A stretch of DNA of 64,000 bases from Aquatica leii (GCA_035610365.1 CM069435.1:15551123-15615122); one strand, 5' to 3'. Shown: positions 1 to 11,140, counted from the stretch's first letter. Made by a program: numbers and translations. Notes: generated from the letters alone by a model not told the origin.

Positions 1-242
1 AACACATAGTTTAAAATTGCCTCAAATATACCACACTGATATAAAATACAAACTACGAGAACGATTATAGAGCTTATGAGGCATATTTTTTTTAACGAAA
101 ATGAATTTTGGACCTCGAGTGTTTGACTAGCAATTACTTTAAGTTCACTTAATTGAATACCAGACTTTAATATGTTTTTACTTAAATCAGATAATTCGTT
201 TTTTATTCTTAATATTTCTTCATTATTTTCCCTTACGGTCAT
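1..242 (-). CDS. Partial gene: small coiled-coil plus single-pass membrane protein, N-terminal 80 codons
   Basis: Read leftwards from an ATG at 242-240, the frame stays open for 80 codons to the window edge, so this is the 5' end of a gene that continues outside. Residues 1-50 are polar and rich in Glu, Lys, Asn and Leu with heptad-like Leu/Ile spacing, suggesting a short helix or coiled coil. Residues about 53-70 are strongly hydrophobic and preceded by two lysines, which looks like one transmembrane helix. No signal peptide is seen. I do not recognise the family and infer only a small membrane-anchored protein. It is divergent from the TREX-like gene, with about 300 bp between the two start codons. 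A chance ORF is possible, but the even codon use and clear helix layout argue for a real gene. Confidence 0.5.
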   Translation of the reverse strand, partial: MTVRENNEEILRIKNELSDLSKNILKSGIQLSELKVIASQTLEVQNSFSLKKICLISSIIVLVVCILYQCGIFEAILNYV

Positions 243-546
243 TATCGAAAATTCATTTTATTATAAATAAGTTTGTTTTTGCAACAAACTTAGGTTATAG
301 TTCTTTACCTTCTTTAGTTCTGAAGTTTGCTATAGTTCCTTCCTCAATTCCCTACCAAAACCAAAGATGGATGCGCCTGTACGTGCTGTACGCGCCTACG
401 TTCATGCGTATTGCTATAAAAGCACTAAAATGTAAATAACTAAAATAATTGTGTTTTAAAATCATCGTTGACAATTCCGATACATGACTTTCATTGTATA
501 CAGACCTTTTATTCTTAAACGACGTAATTACATTATAAATTTTAAA
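243..546. promoter_or_regulatory. Shared intergenic region between two divergent genes
   Basis: About 300 bp separates the start codons of the minus-strand membrane-protein gene and the plus-strand TREX-like gene, so both promoters probably lie here (inference). A more GC-rich patch at about 360-405 interrupts otherwise AT-rich sequence. No clear TATA box could be assigned to either gene. Confidence 0.35.
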
Positions 547-1211
547 ATGCAAATCCAAACTTTTGTGTTTTTGGATTCCGAAACAACTGGACTTCCGCAT
601 CAAGAAAATAACGAAACCCGCGTTACAGAGTTATGTTTAATAGCAGTTCAAAGTGATCATTTAGTCAACGGCGTGTATTCACGAATTCAAAATAAACTTA
701 GTTTATGTTTTAATCCGTGCAAAGCGATTGATCCGCAGGCAAGAAAAATCACAGGTCTTTCTAATCAGTTATTGAAGTTTCAACCAAACTTTGATTATAT
801 AAGTTATAATCTAATACAGACGTTTTTAAGTGTACAAAAAAAACCGGTTTGTTTAGTAGCACATAATGGAAATCAATTCGATTATCCCATATTGAAAGCA
901 GAGATTTATAAAACTGAAAATGAGCTATTTAATGATTTATTGTCTGTGGATACAATTGTAGGATTTCGTCAGTTGTTATCTAATAAATATAAGCCAGTGC
1001 AACCAGCACAACCACAAGTTCCTATAGAATTTCAAGATGGTTTTAATGAGATTCTTTTGGAAATTGTTGAAAGATTTGAAAGCAGCACTGATGCACCTTT
1101 TGATAATGATCAGACAATTACTGAAACAGATTGTATTCCAGCGGCTAAAAAAAAGCTTAATGATAGCAGTCCAATGGATGTTCCAAAACGAAGAAAACTT
1201 TTCGGTAGTCC
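547..1211 (+). CDS. Trex: TREX-type three-prime repair exonuclease, exon 1
   Basis: First coding exon of a DEDDh 3'-5' DNA exonuclease of the TREX1/TREX2 family, which degrades single-stranded and nicked DNA with magnesium. The in-frame ATG at 547 is preferred over one at 484 because it puts the ExoI motif (LDSETTGLP, catalytic D and E) at the very N-terminus, as in TREX proteins. The ExoII motif AHNGNQFDYPIL lies near residues 107-118. A low-complexity linker with a basic KKK/KRRK stretch follows, possibly a nuclear localisation signal. The exon ends after CC at 1211 with donor GTAAGTGTG. The ExoIII motif is in exon 2. The spliced product is about 288 residues. Family assignment is strong; the split between TREX1-like and TREX2-like is not resolved. 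Confidence 0.88.
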
Positions 1212-1376
1212 GTAAGTGTGAATATTAAATACTTTCGAAAATGTTCATGATAATGACATTTTTGTGCTTTTGTCAAACTACCATACTCATCCTCATCAAA
1301 CGGTTAATAATAGCCTTTGCTGATGCTGTGTATTTATGTCTACTAATTGCTTATATAAGTAATTTTTATTTTTTAG

Positions 1377-1578
1377 GCCTTCGTTTACTCTTTCTAATCT
1401 GTACAATCATTTAACAAAAAAAACCCTGATAAATGCACATCGAGCAGAATCTGATGTTCTGATGCTAATGGAATGTGCAGCAACTTTGGGACAAGAGTTT
1501 GTGGATTGGTGTAATTCAAATGCACAAAAATTCTCTGATGTACCCATGATGATGCCAGGAAGAAAAATTGGAACATAA
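1377..1578 (+). CDS. Trex: TREX-type exonuclease, exon 2 (C-terminus)
   Basis: The acceptor is TTTTTTAG ending at 1376 and the intron is 165 bp. Joining CC from exon 1 to G here restores a Pro codon and keeps frame. The exon encodes the ExoIII motif, HRAESD, with catalytic His and Asp in the HxAxxD arrangement diagnostic of the DEDDh class. Upstream is the family's S-L-x-x-L-Y pattern. The ORF ends with TAA at 1576-1578 after a basic tail. With exon 1, all four acidic residues and the His are present, so the enzyme looks functional. No C-terminal membrane anchor of the mammalian TREX1 kind is visible. Confidence 0.87.
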
Positions 1579-2554
1579 ATTTTGGTATTTGTATCTTTGT
1601 GATTCATTCGATTTAATAAGTTTTATATATTTTATGATTATATATTTACACTCATGACTTAATAAGACTTTTTTTTTTTGAAATATGTAATTTGTATAAT
1701 AGTATACACTTATAAATACACTGCTCTGTACATTAAAAAAATGAATCCTAGGTTAGAAACCAGAAATGACCAATGACGTTAAATAAACGTAATTCTTATT
1801 TCCTTACAGTATCTTTTGAATGACTGTGTAGAATTAACGTTAAAAAACCTCATTGTTTTTACGCTTTAATTTGTTTGTGAAGGGAAGTTACACGTAAGTA
1901 TTTTTTTTAAAACATGTTTTAGGGGAGGTCTGACGATAAACCTAATATCTCGTCAGATTTGGATAACTTTTGGCGTCTTGTGCCACTTTGGCAACATGAG
2001 CCTATTTGTGTAATGAATTTGTTAATCAAGAAGGTGTTGTAGTAATTATATACGTATACTCGTAACAGATACTCCTCCTCTTTGGAGGATGGAAACTTCA
2101 AACTGGGCAGCAACAGCACTCAAAATTTTGAAGATTCCGAAACCCGAGAAAAGAAAATTATTAAACCAAATGCAATCGCAAAATTTAAATTGCTTCGCCG
2201 CATTCGCGCTATAACAAAATTTGGTTTAATTAACCATTCTCATCGCGTAACGTACTTCCGAATCTCCTTACAAAAAAATTATAGAATCGTAATAGTAATT
2301 TAAATGACATAGAAAAATAGTATTAATTTACATGATATCGAACAGTAATAGTAATTTAAATAACAAAAAAACTGGGATATTTTCCAATCACGTGTTCGCT
2401 GACCTCTTAGTAGCAAACGATAAAATTACTTGTAGCGAACTCCGACAGAACTACTGGAATACTCTTTGCGCGACCTTATTCCAGCGTTTGGTCCCGCTTG
2501 GCCTGACGTTAAACAAATTAAAATACAAATACTTTGAAATAAATTAAAAGGATC
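1579..2554. other. TREX 3' flank, no further gene seen
   Basis: AT-rich sequence with an AATAAA-type signal near 1780 that could serve TREX polyadenylation. A 73-codon ORF at 2082-2303 lacks any recognisable domain and I do not treat it as a gene. Nothing else is supported. Confidence 0.4.
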
Positions 2555-4541
2555 CCAACAAACACAAAGATGTCCCAAGGACTTCCCGGGGACATAATGT
2601 TGCGAATCACTTAATGTCCCAAGGTCATCCCATTTTGGTTTTGTGTACGTCGTTTTAGGGACATTCATGGGACGTTCTTTTGTCACAAGTGTGTGCATCC
2701 CTACGATGTCCTTATAGGACATCTTAACGCATCCGCAACTGGACGTCCCTTTTAGATGACTGTAGGAGGTAGTCATCCCTCCCCTTTTCTAAATATTGAA
2801 TTGGAAAAATATATATAGCATAGGTATATAGAAATTACGAGAACTCGAGCACAGATTGTACTCTGTATATGAGTGTGACTCATTGCAGTTATGTAAAAAA
2901 CAAGAATTGAGAAAAGAAATAGCAACTAATATGTCGATCGATACTTTCAATGCAACGTGTGTTGGGCGAGATACGTTTTTTGTTGTTTAATTTATACGCT
3001 TTTAAGCAATGAGTTACTCGAGCTCTCGTAATTACTACTATATATGTAATATTATATTTTTATCAAGAAAAGTACCATTTCCAGTTAAAGTACATCTACT
3101 TTGTGGTTTTTTCTATTGTTTTTTTTTAATTCAGTAAGGAGACTTAACGTACTCCTCTGCGACTTGACGTAATGAATAAAAATAACTTTTTCAATAAAAA
3201 TACAAATTATCATTACATAAAACTATATTTTTAAATAATAATCCAAATGATATTCAATTAAAATAAATTTAGATTGTTTCATTTTTTTATCTTCTCGATC
3301 CCGGCGTTCTTTGGTACTCCTTAGTGAGTTTTTTATACTTTCTTCCCGATTTTTTTAAGTGGCGCCTGAAACAATGCAACTACATAAGAGATGGTAATCG
3401 TCATGTAAAGTCGATAAAAAAGTTAATACAAAAAACTTATTTTGGTATTTCTATGTAATCAGAATTTACATTTTTCTAAATTAAAGAATTGATAAATTGA
3501 TACTTCTTATGTAGAATTATTGACTGATATGTTTGGCGATTCTATTATTGATTAAATCATAAGAGATGATCGATTATAACCAGTTAAAAATTGTTTAAAC
3601 CGTTTAAAAAAAAAAATTGTAAACACGTCAGTTTTGCAAATTTATTAAGAATTTTTATACATTTCGCATTTACATTTCATCAGAGGAATGTGGTAAAAAC
3701 AATATTATTTCTAGACGTATTTTTAGCTATCTAACTAATTATTGTGGAAATAGTAATACAATACGAGAAATCCGCACACTAATCATAACTATGAACTAAT
3801 GTTACCAAGAACGCGGTAACGTTATAGTTTCTTAGTTGGATTAGCGATTTTGTGCCTTATCGGTCATGTTGACAGGTACTGGGTGAATTTTTGGATGGCT
3901 TATTGTGAATCGCGACGATAAAAGTCGTGAGATAACGTCACGCTTTTAAACCTTTAAAACAAAGAAAACATTTTTTTAATAATTTTTTGAGCAAAAAAAT
4001 TTTTTTTTGCATAAAATAAATATTTTCAATTCACCGCATAGGTATGCGCGCGAGATGGGGTTTTAAATCACTATTATTAATAATTGTGATCTTTTAATTT
4101 CGATAAACCTTTTATTAATTTTTAGTAATTCAAAATAATAAATATAAATGATGATTTTTACACATTATAAATAAATACGAGGCACCAAAAACTTACCAAA
4201 TAAATTTGTTTATGCTCTAAAACACCCAAAAAACGTTAGATAGTAAAATAAAGAACAGATAAATAAAGTAGTCAGAACAGAAACAAATACAGAGTGTAAC
4301 TTTGATATACCAAAGGAGCGTACGGGTGTTGAGTAGGCACCAGAGACCAAGAAGGGAAGTGAGCACACGCACTAAGTTTGCATTTGTTTTCCCGCATAGG
4401 ACATCCCATCGAACGTTCTTTATTGACATCCTGAGGACGTCATATTAAAGACATCCTAAAGAGGTCCGTTTTAAAGCCCGGGATGTAAAGACATCATTTG
4501 GACATAAAACGAACGTCCCTGGGACGTCGTGTATTTACTGG
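2555..4541 (+). mobile_element. Non-autonomous DNA transposon, copy A, with subterminal GGACGTCC-type repeats
   Basis: The ends form an imperfect inverted repeat: CCAACAAACACA at the left, and the reverse complement of the right end begins CCAGTAAATACACG. Both are flanked by GATC, which may be a 4-bp target duplication (GATC is palindromic, so this is not conclusive). Both termini are packed with variants of GGGACGTCC and GGACATC in both orientations. A second copy (7877-10334) lies about 3.3 kb away in reverse orientation and shares the termini and most of the interior, which defines the limits. No transposase ORF is present. The superfamily is unassigned. Confidence 0.7.
2831..3035. mobile_element. 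Short palindromic insertion (MITE) nested in copy A
   Basis: Inverted ends AATTACGAGAACTCGAG (2833-2849) and CTCGAGCTCTCGTAATT (3017-3033) bracket about 200 bp. The segment is absent from the matching place in copy B, where 2750-3088 has no counterpart. It is too short to code for anything. Confidence 0.5.
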
Positions 4542-4558
4542 GATCATATACGTCGAGA

Positions 4559-4888
4559 TAGCCCACTAAGCAAAAAAACATCGCATTAACGTAACATCTT
4601 TGTTTGTCTCAACCTGTTACGTTTAGTTACAAATACTTATAACATCACATTCATATTCACAACAACGTTGTTGTCGTTGTCCTGTGTGCGGATGCATGAT
4701 GTGTGGTATAAGCAATAGCAAATGCATACAGATATACTTCATGTATACAATCAGTAACATTGCTACTGTCGTTGGAGTAACACCTATAGTGTAACTCGTT
4801 GCAATAATGTTACCAGGTTACCGTTATTTTTGTTTTTCATTTATAACGTCACAAAACGTAATATTTACGTTGCATGCTTAGTGGGCTA
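4559..4888. mobile_element. MITE with TA target duplication
   Basis: GCCCACTAAGC at 4561-4571 and its exact reverse complement GCTTAGTGGGC at 4876-4886 form an 11-bp terminal inverted repeat, flanked on both sides by TA. A TA duplication is typical of Tc1/mariner-type elements. The 330-bp interior has no ORF and contains a run of GTTG/CAAC palindromes near 4660. Confidence 0.72.
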
Positions 4889-5519
4889 GGTTACTACGCC
4901 TCGCTCACGATTGATATGCTTTAGACGCTAACATAGCTAAAAGAATTAGTAACCCCATTTGTAAAATTAAGATCGAGCAGGCTTTTAAGAAGTTGATGTG
5001 TTCTGCATCAAGAGAAATTTTCCTTAAGAAAATATTGCTATAAGGTAGATAATAGATGAAAATTATACCCCTAACCGAGTGTTGTTTTCAACCTTCTACC
5101 AGCACTAAATTTAACGTAAGAATGGCGTTTAAGCACATTCGGATTTCAAACATATGCTGCACCGAAAACATTACTATAACCACTTCGATATCGATATTTC
5201 AACTACTACTGCTCAGAAAATGCATTGTAGCAAGCAGGGGGTCTCGATTGGGCTAAGACGGTATATCTGTCCGCGAAAGGATTTAGTTGAATTAACAATT
5301 CGGAAATGGGATTAAACTACGTGCTGGTGTTTTGAAAACGGCGATTTACAGGTGATTTCAACGGGCGATACACGGCTTTGTAATTGCGCAATAATAAAAA
5401 ATAGTAATTGTGAATTGGCGAAATTAACAATTGTACTAAAATGGTGGAGGGGGAAACGTTCATTGTTCATGAGAATAGTGACAAGGTTTTGAGGGGCATT
5501 ATTAGATAACAATGCCTTC
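4889..5519. other. No gene recognised
   Basis: Mixed-composition sequence just before the gypsy gag remnant. It may include decayed 5' sequence of that element, but no LTR or domain could be identified. Confidence 0.3.
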
Positions 5520-6403
5520 GGTGCAGGAGATGGTGTAGGCCATCATGGTGGAGTTTTTTGATCCGGACTGTAATGTGGAACGGTAGCTTCGCAAAACTAA
5601 TCATCTGGGTAAATATCAGCGTAATAGCACACTGCAAGCGAGACTGGCGGAACTGCCAAAACTTGGCACCAGCGTCTTGACGATTATGACTTGTTATGTG
5701 ATGAAGACGAAAGTGGGAGCGGTGTTTCTATGGTGGCGTGATGTCAAGGCGTAAAACTGACTCTGAGACCATGACGGCATATTACCATTGTGGTATTGTG
5801 TGCAAGGGTTGACTGGCAAGTGAACACGGCGTGTTGGCATAACGGAGGTTCATTATCACAACTTCCTGGCGGGATTAGACAGCTATCAGGTTGGCGAGTT
5901 GGCTATGCCTGCTACGGCTCGATCTGTGCTATTCAAAATTAGTGTGGCTGGCGTCAAACGTCGATTACCATCGCAAGAAACGGTGAGATGCTACAACTGC
6001 CAGGAGCTCGGCGACCACATATGCAAAGATTGTCCGAAGCTTAGGATAGACAAGTGCTGGCGATCTGAAGAGCATACGCAGGTGAGGTTATTCATCACTC
6101 CAAGTGATTAAGTTTCTGGGCAGACGGCGTATATCAAACAGCGCGGAGGCACGTTTGTGTATTGACACCGGTTGCAAACAAAACATTATTGCAAGACACA
6201 CGGCGAGTCGGCTAGGACTGCATGTGGATTGTTCTGCTGCTGGTGTATTATTATGCGGGTTTGACGGCCGCGTGGCGAAGTGCGACAGATACGTGCAAAT
6301 CACTTTGGTCATGAGTAAGTTCCAATTAAACATCATTGCGTTGGTGACTGAGTCTGAAATGGAACGGATTGACTTGTTGTTAGTTCAAGCGACCATTTAG
6401 AGT
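5520..6403 (+). pseudogene. Gypsy-type LTR retrotransposon remnant: gag and protease
   Basis: Several frames together give an N-terminal gag-like stretch (FFDPDCN near 5550, followed by a Trp/stop and LRKTN). A zinc-knuckle sequence CYNCQELGDHICKDCP lies near 5992-6040, one residue longer than the standard CX2CX4HX4C. Next comes a retropepsin domain with CIDTGCKQNII (catalytic DTG) near 6160-6190. Stops and frameshifts separate the blocks and no RT follows. The order gag, knuckle, protease is that of gypsy/Metaviridae elements. Clearly dead. Confidence 0.65.
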
Positions 6404-6699
6404 ACTAACGTCACGCTGGTGGTGCGAGGCGGCAAGGCGTTGGTGACGACCCAGAATGACGTTAGTGACATTTTTAGGCGATTGATACTTGAAGAAAATG
6501 CGACCTAGTATTTTGGCAAAGGTTGAAGTACTTGATGGCAAACTTGGTGAGTATGTAAGTACTTTGACCAAGTGGTACCTCGATGGGCGTCTTCCTGTGG
6601 CATGCGAGGATGTCTATCACCAACATGGACGACACAATATTTATCATCAAGAAGGGCGCAAGTAAAGGTGTATATATGTACAAGTAAAAATTAAAGATA

Positions 6700-7665
6700 T
6701 ATATGGCGGAAGCTATAACAATCTTGAACCCTGGAAAAGACCGAAAGGACGCAAAAAGCTACCACCTTAACTTACTTCTGTCAGAGCTACATGCTCCTAG
6801 AAATGACTATCTTCATCAAAATCAGGGACAGCATCGACGAAAAACTTACACCAGTGCGATCCACAATCTTCTCCTACTCAAACTTCAAATTGTACAAACG
6901 GACCAATGACTACGAACTTCTTACGATGATTGACGAAATAGAATGTTTTCACTTTGCTTCGGAGGAAAATTCAGCAGGTGTCGTAGGCAAGCAAATGGTT
7001 TACCACCAGAGTTTTTACCCCTTTGCTTTTCAACTTTTATACCAACGACCAACTCACTCCAGTGAATCTGCGCCGCTTTATCTACGCCGACGAAACCGCT
7101 TTGTCTGTTTATTGCTTTAGCTTCGAAGAAGTGGAGAAAACTCTTAAGGCAGGACTTAAAGTTATAGGCCGCTATTATGCCGACTACCACCTCCAATCCA
7201 ATCCGACCAAAACACAAGTGTGCGCTTTTCATCCAAAAAACCAAGAAGCGCAAACCTCGAACACTGCGAAGCGCTGAAATACCTAGGAGTTATCTTCATT
7301 CGCGCCCTTACCCATAAAGAGCACTGCTAAAGTATGAAAAAAAGAGCGTCCCAGTAACAACATAGTCAGGAAGCTTATACTGGATGCAACTGGAGAGTAA
7401 ACGCATCTACTACACTCCGTACATCAGCTTTATTAGGTCTATGTTTTTCTACTGCGGAGTATGTTGCGCATGTGTGGAGTAGATCAGCACGCTCAAAAAT
7501 AGTGCACACGGCGCAGTAAATAAAATGACGAGGATAATATACGATGCCTCAAACGTACTCCAGTTGGGACATTCTATCCGCTTGTAGAAATCGCTTCACT
7601 AGAAATACAACGTGGCGTCTTGGCAAACGGTAAATCACTGAAAGTGATGGAAGATATAAACTCTT
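6700..7665 (+). pseudogene. Non-LTR retrotransposon reverse transcriptase fragment (Jockey-like)
   Basis: Fragments in shifting frames match the RT of Jockey-like LINEs: AITILNPGKD at about 6715-6740, IRDSIDEKLTPV near 6815, TNDYELLTMIDE near 6900, and FNFYTNDQLTPVNLRRFIYADETAL near 7026-7110. The active-site box reads YADE rather than YADD. The thumb region follows (VIGRYYADYHLQSNPTKTQVCAFH) and then further decayed sequence. Multiple frameshifts and an internal deletion between fingers and palm make it a pseudogene. Confidence 0.7.
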
Positions 7666-7689
7666 AAGCTTTTTGCGTTTCATTTGTTT

Positions 7690-7800
7690 ATGATTTTAAG
7701 CGACCTTTGGCTTAGACCGCGTCGTAGTTAAGCACCCAGATTTTTTTAGGCTTGGTCCTAGTCTCTCTCTTTGAGAGCTAAAACAAGAGGTACAACTTGG
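7690..7800 (-). repeat. Repeat arm matching 11050-11140 in inverted orientation
   Basis: The blocks CGTCGTAGTTAAGCACCCAG and AGGCTTGGTCCTAGTC here are the reverse complement of matching sequence near 11083-11133. The two arms bracket transposon copy B and the LTR-like sequence after it. The identity of the repeat is unknown. Confidence 0.5.
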
Positions 7801-7876
7801 CCTTTGCCGTATGGTCGTTCGTGAACCCAAGCAAATTGACGTTTGGCAAGACATTGCAACTTGTAACTTCAGAATC

Positions 7877-10334
7877 CCAGTAAACACACGACGTCCCAGG
7901 GACGTTCGTTTTATGTCCAAATGATGTCTTTACATCCCGGGCTTTAAAACAGACGTCTTTAGGATGTCTTTAATAAGACGTCCTCAGGATGTCAATGAAG
8001 AACGTACGATGGGATGTCCTATGCGGGAAAACAAATTTGGGCGTTTGTCAATTCATATTTTTAATGGAATTAAAAAAAATTGAAAAGGAGAATCTTCATA
8101 ACACCTAATGCGAATGTTTATTTATAATTACTTATCAAATAAAATTAGAACAGGATTATACATTCACTATATAGAAATATAAATTAATTAATGATATAAA
8201 TACAGGACAGTTAAATAAATATTATCCATTTCGGTTACTCTAGTTAATCTTTCTTTTGATATAACAAATATTTTGAAGATGTTGATATGTGTGATTTACT
8301 TCAACCACACCGATAATCGGTTTTCGTACATAAACGAGACAAATGCAAACTTAGTGCGCATGCCCACTTTCCTCCTTGTTCTCTGGTGCCTACCCCACAC
8401 CTGTACACTCGTTTGGTATATCAAAGTGGTACACTCTGTTTGCACAGTTTGCACTCTGTATTTGTTTTTGTTGGTGTTGTGACTACTTTATTTATCTGTT
8501 CTTTTTATTATCTAACGTTTTTTTGGTGTTTTAGTGCGTAAACAAATTTATTTGGTAAGTTTTTGGTACCTTGTATTTATTTATAATGTATAAAAATCAT
8601 CATTTATGATTATTATTTTGAATTAATAAAAATTAATAAAAAAATTATCGAAATTAAAAGATCACAATTATTAATAATGGTGATTTAAAACCCTATCTCG
8701 CGCGCATACCTATGCGGTGAATTGAAAATATTTATTTTATGTAAAAAAAAAATTTTTTTTACTCAAAAAATTATTAAAAAAATGTTTTCTTTGTATTAAA
8801 TGTTTAATAGCGTGACGTTATCTCACGACTTTTATCGTCGCGATTCACAATAAGTCATCCAAAAATTCACCCAGTACCTGTCAACATGACCGATAAGGCA
8901 CAAAATCGCTAATCTAACTAAGAAACTATAACGTTATCTCGTTATTCTTAGTAACAGCGTCTTAGTTTATAGTTATAATTAGTGTGCGGATTTCTCGTAT
9001 TGTATTAGTTTCCACAATAATTAGTTAGGTATAGTTAAAAATACGTCTAGAAATAATTTTGTTTTCGCCACATTCCTCTGATGAAATGTAAATGCCAAAC
9101 GTATAAAAATTCTTAATAAATTTGCAAAACTGACGTGTTTACAATTTTTTTTTAAAAACGATTTAACTGGTTATAATCGATCATTTCTTATGGGTTAATC
9201 AATAATAGAATCGTCAAAAAGATCAGCCAATACTTCTACAAAATAACCAGAAGTATCAATTTATCAATTCTTTAATTTAGAAAAATGTAAATTCGGACTA
9301 CATAGAAATACCAAAATAATGTTGCGAATTTATTTATTAAAAATTAATAATTTATTTAAACGACTAAAAATACGTTTACTTATTCTAGAAATATGTACAC
9401 TTTTAAATTAACCGAACTAATTAAATCTAATAATATTTAATGAAAACACTTACACTAATTTATGTATAACCGTTGTATAACACTATCACTTACACGAAAG
9501 TAAAATAACGTCCGCGGATAGCTTCACACTTGTTTACACTAAAAATCACGTACACGATTATTCTCGGTATATTTATCTAGACACGCGCGTGCTAACAACT
9601 TATTTATTTCCACTTTAATAATCTTCTGAACACTGCTGTATTCGCATTCCAGCAATAACTGACCTACGATTTCTCTCTTCGGTATATATACACATAAGGA
9701 AATCCTTCTGGAATGTTCCCTATTTTTCGGTATATCTTCTAGAAGATGGATAACAGCTTCTAGAAGGCTCTTGCATTTGCAAATAACTTCTCGAACGTTT
9801 CAATAAGTTTTTATCGACTCTACTTGACGATTACCATCTCTTATGTAGTTGCATTGTTTCAGGCGCCACTTAAAAAATCGGGAAGAACTATAAAAAACTC
9901 GCTAAGAAGGGCCAAAAAACGCCGGGATCGAGAAGATAAAAAAATGAAATAATCTCTAAATTTATTTTAATTGAATAGAATAATTAGGATTATTATTTAA
10001 AAATATAGTTTTATGTAACGATAATTTGTATTTTATTTGATAAAGTTATTTTTATTCATTACGTCAAGTCGCAGAGGAGTACGTTCAGTCTCCTTACTGA
10101 ATAAAAAAAACAATAGAAGAAACCACAAAGTAGATGTACTTTAACATCCCGTTGCAGATGCGCAAGGATGTCCTATAAGGACATCGTAGGGATGCACACA
10201 CTTGTGACAAAAGAACGTCCCATGAATGTCCCTAGGATGTACACAGAACCAAAATGGGATGACTTTAGGACATTCAGTGATCCGCAACATCATGTCCCCG
10301 GGACGTCCTTGGGACATCTTTGTGTGTGTGTGCT
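7877..10334 (-). mobile_element. Non-autonomous DNA transposon, copy B (inverted relative to copy A)
   Basis: This is the reverse-orientation relative of 2555-4541. The left end starts CCAGTAAACACACGACGTCC and the right end ends with GTCCTTGGGACATC plus an expanded GT run. About 1.3 kb of interior matches copy A. Differences are a roughly 290-bp segment at about 8045-8338 missing from copy A, a solo LTR at 9320-9802 found only here, and the MITE region found only in A. No transposase is encoded. No convincing target duplication is seen at this copy. Confidence 0.68.
9320..9802 (-). mobile_element. Solo LTR with 4-bp target duplication, nested in copy B
   Basis: A 483-bp unit starts TGTTGCG and ends CGTTTCA on the plus strand (TG...CA) and is flanked by ATAA at 9316-9319 and 9803-9806. 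The uninterrupted site is visible in copy A, where the same flanking bases are contiguous. A homologous copy lies at 34441-34921 in the opposite orientation. On the minus strand the LTR has several TTCnnGAA motifs, then a TATATATA near 9684-9691, and AATAAA-type sequence further on, matching U3-R-U5 order. No internal retroelement sequence remains, so it is a product of LTR-LTR recombination. Confidence 0.88.
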
Positions 10335-10344
10335 GAGGTGGTAA

Positions 10345-11040
10345 ATATCAGTGAAAGAATAAAAGGTGTAATTGACGCGATATTTATATTGAAACATTCG
10401 TGAATAACGTCGAATCTACGATTCGATAAAGCCAAATTCAAGATAGCGAACGATAAATGCAGAAAGGTTGCGAATGTTCTAGACCGAGATAACAGGAATG
10501 TATAAGTGTTCGAGCATCCGGAAGGTCAGTTCTGTATCGGCAGTTACTGAATGAAGTTAAAGTGTTGTTACGGTAAAGATAAATAATAGGACGTGCGAAG
10601 TTTTAAATAAATAAAGTGTACGTCGAGTGAAAGTGAACGTGACTTTTAAAGTAAACAACTGTGGACCTATTAGCACAGTATAGAAACAACACAGTATTTT
10701 CACTGGATCAAATTTCTGTAACATAATTTACCTCGCGCAGATCAACTCGTGGCATAATGCGCAGTGGCTTAAACAGATGTTCTGAGGAATTCTGTTCATG
10801 TGCGGCTGTGCAGCATAAACGCTTACAAACAAATTTAAAAAAAAGCGTCAGGTTTGTCTGATTTCGTCATCAAAATCAACTCGCATCATAAGGCGCACTG
10901 GCAAAATATATTACACGAAGATCAAAGTGCCGCCTGTGAAGTGAAACTACCGTATTGCTTCTATACTGTGCCTATTAGCGATTAGCGTAATTAACCGACA
11001 TATCTTTCCGTTACCGCTTAACTGACAACATTATTAGTCG
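10345..11040 (+). mobile_element. Diverged LTR-like sequence related to the solo LTRs
   Basis: The stretch CGTGCGAAGTTTTAAATAAATAA near 10590-10615, and the GTGAACGTGACTT block near 10635, also occur in the solo LTR at 34441-34921. This suggests a related LTR, split here by a hAT-type MITE at 10674-10970. The outer ends were not resolved. Confidence 0.45.
10674..10970. mobile_element. hAT-type MITE with 8-bp target duplication
   Basis: The ends CACAGTATAGAA and TTCTATACTGTG are inverted repeats continuing for about 30 bp with mismatches. The flanking octamer CCTATTAG is perfectly duplicated (10666-10673 and 10971-10978). An 8-bp duplication is the hAT signature. The 297-bp element is non-coding. 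Confidence 0.85.
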
Positions 11041-11049
11041 AAGTAAGTG

Positions 11050-11140
11050 TTTGTGTCCTTTCCAAGTTATACTTCTTGTTTTGGTTCTCAAGGCAAGACT
11101 AGGACCAAGCCTAAGTCTGGGTGTTTAACTACGACGGAAG
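11050..11140 (+). repeat. Repeat arm matching 7690-7800 in inverted orientation
   Basis: This arm contains AAGTTATACTTCTTGTTTTGG and GACTAGGACCAAGCCTAAG, mirrored at 7690-7800. It may be part of an older element into which copy B inserted; the identity is unknown. Confidence 0.45.

Noticed and set aside
2082-2303. 73-codon plus-strand ORF
   Set aside because: No recognisable domain, no splice context, and AT-biased composition like the surrounding intergenic DNA.
4217-4429. ORF in copy A similar to an ORF in copy B (8273-8482)
   Set aside because: The similarity is explained by DNA homology of the two transposon copies; the frames have no domain and differ in length and ends.
10345-10665. 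Full-length LTR retrotransposon starting here
   Set aside because: Only LTR-like words are shared with the solo LTRs; no primer site or gag follows before the repeat arm at 11050.
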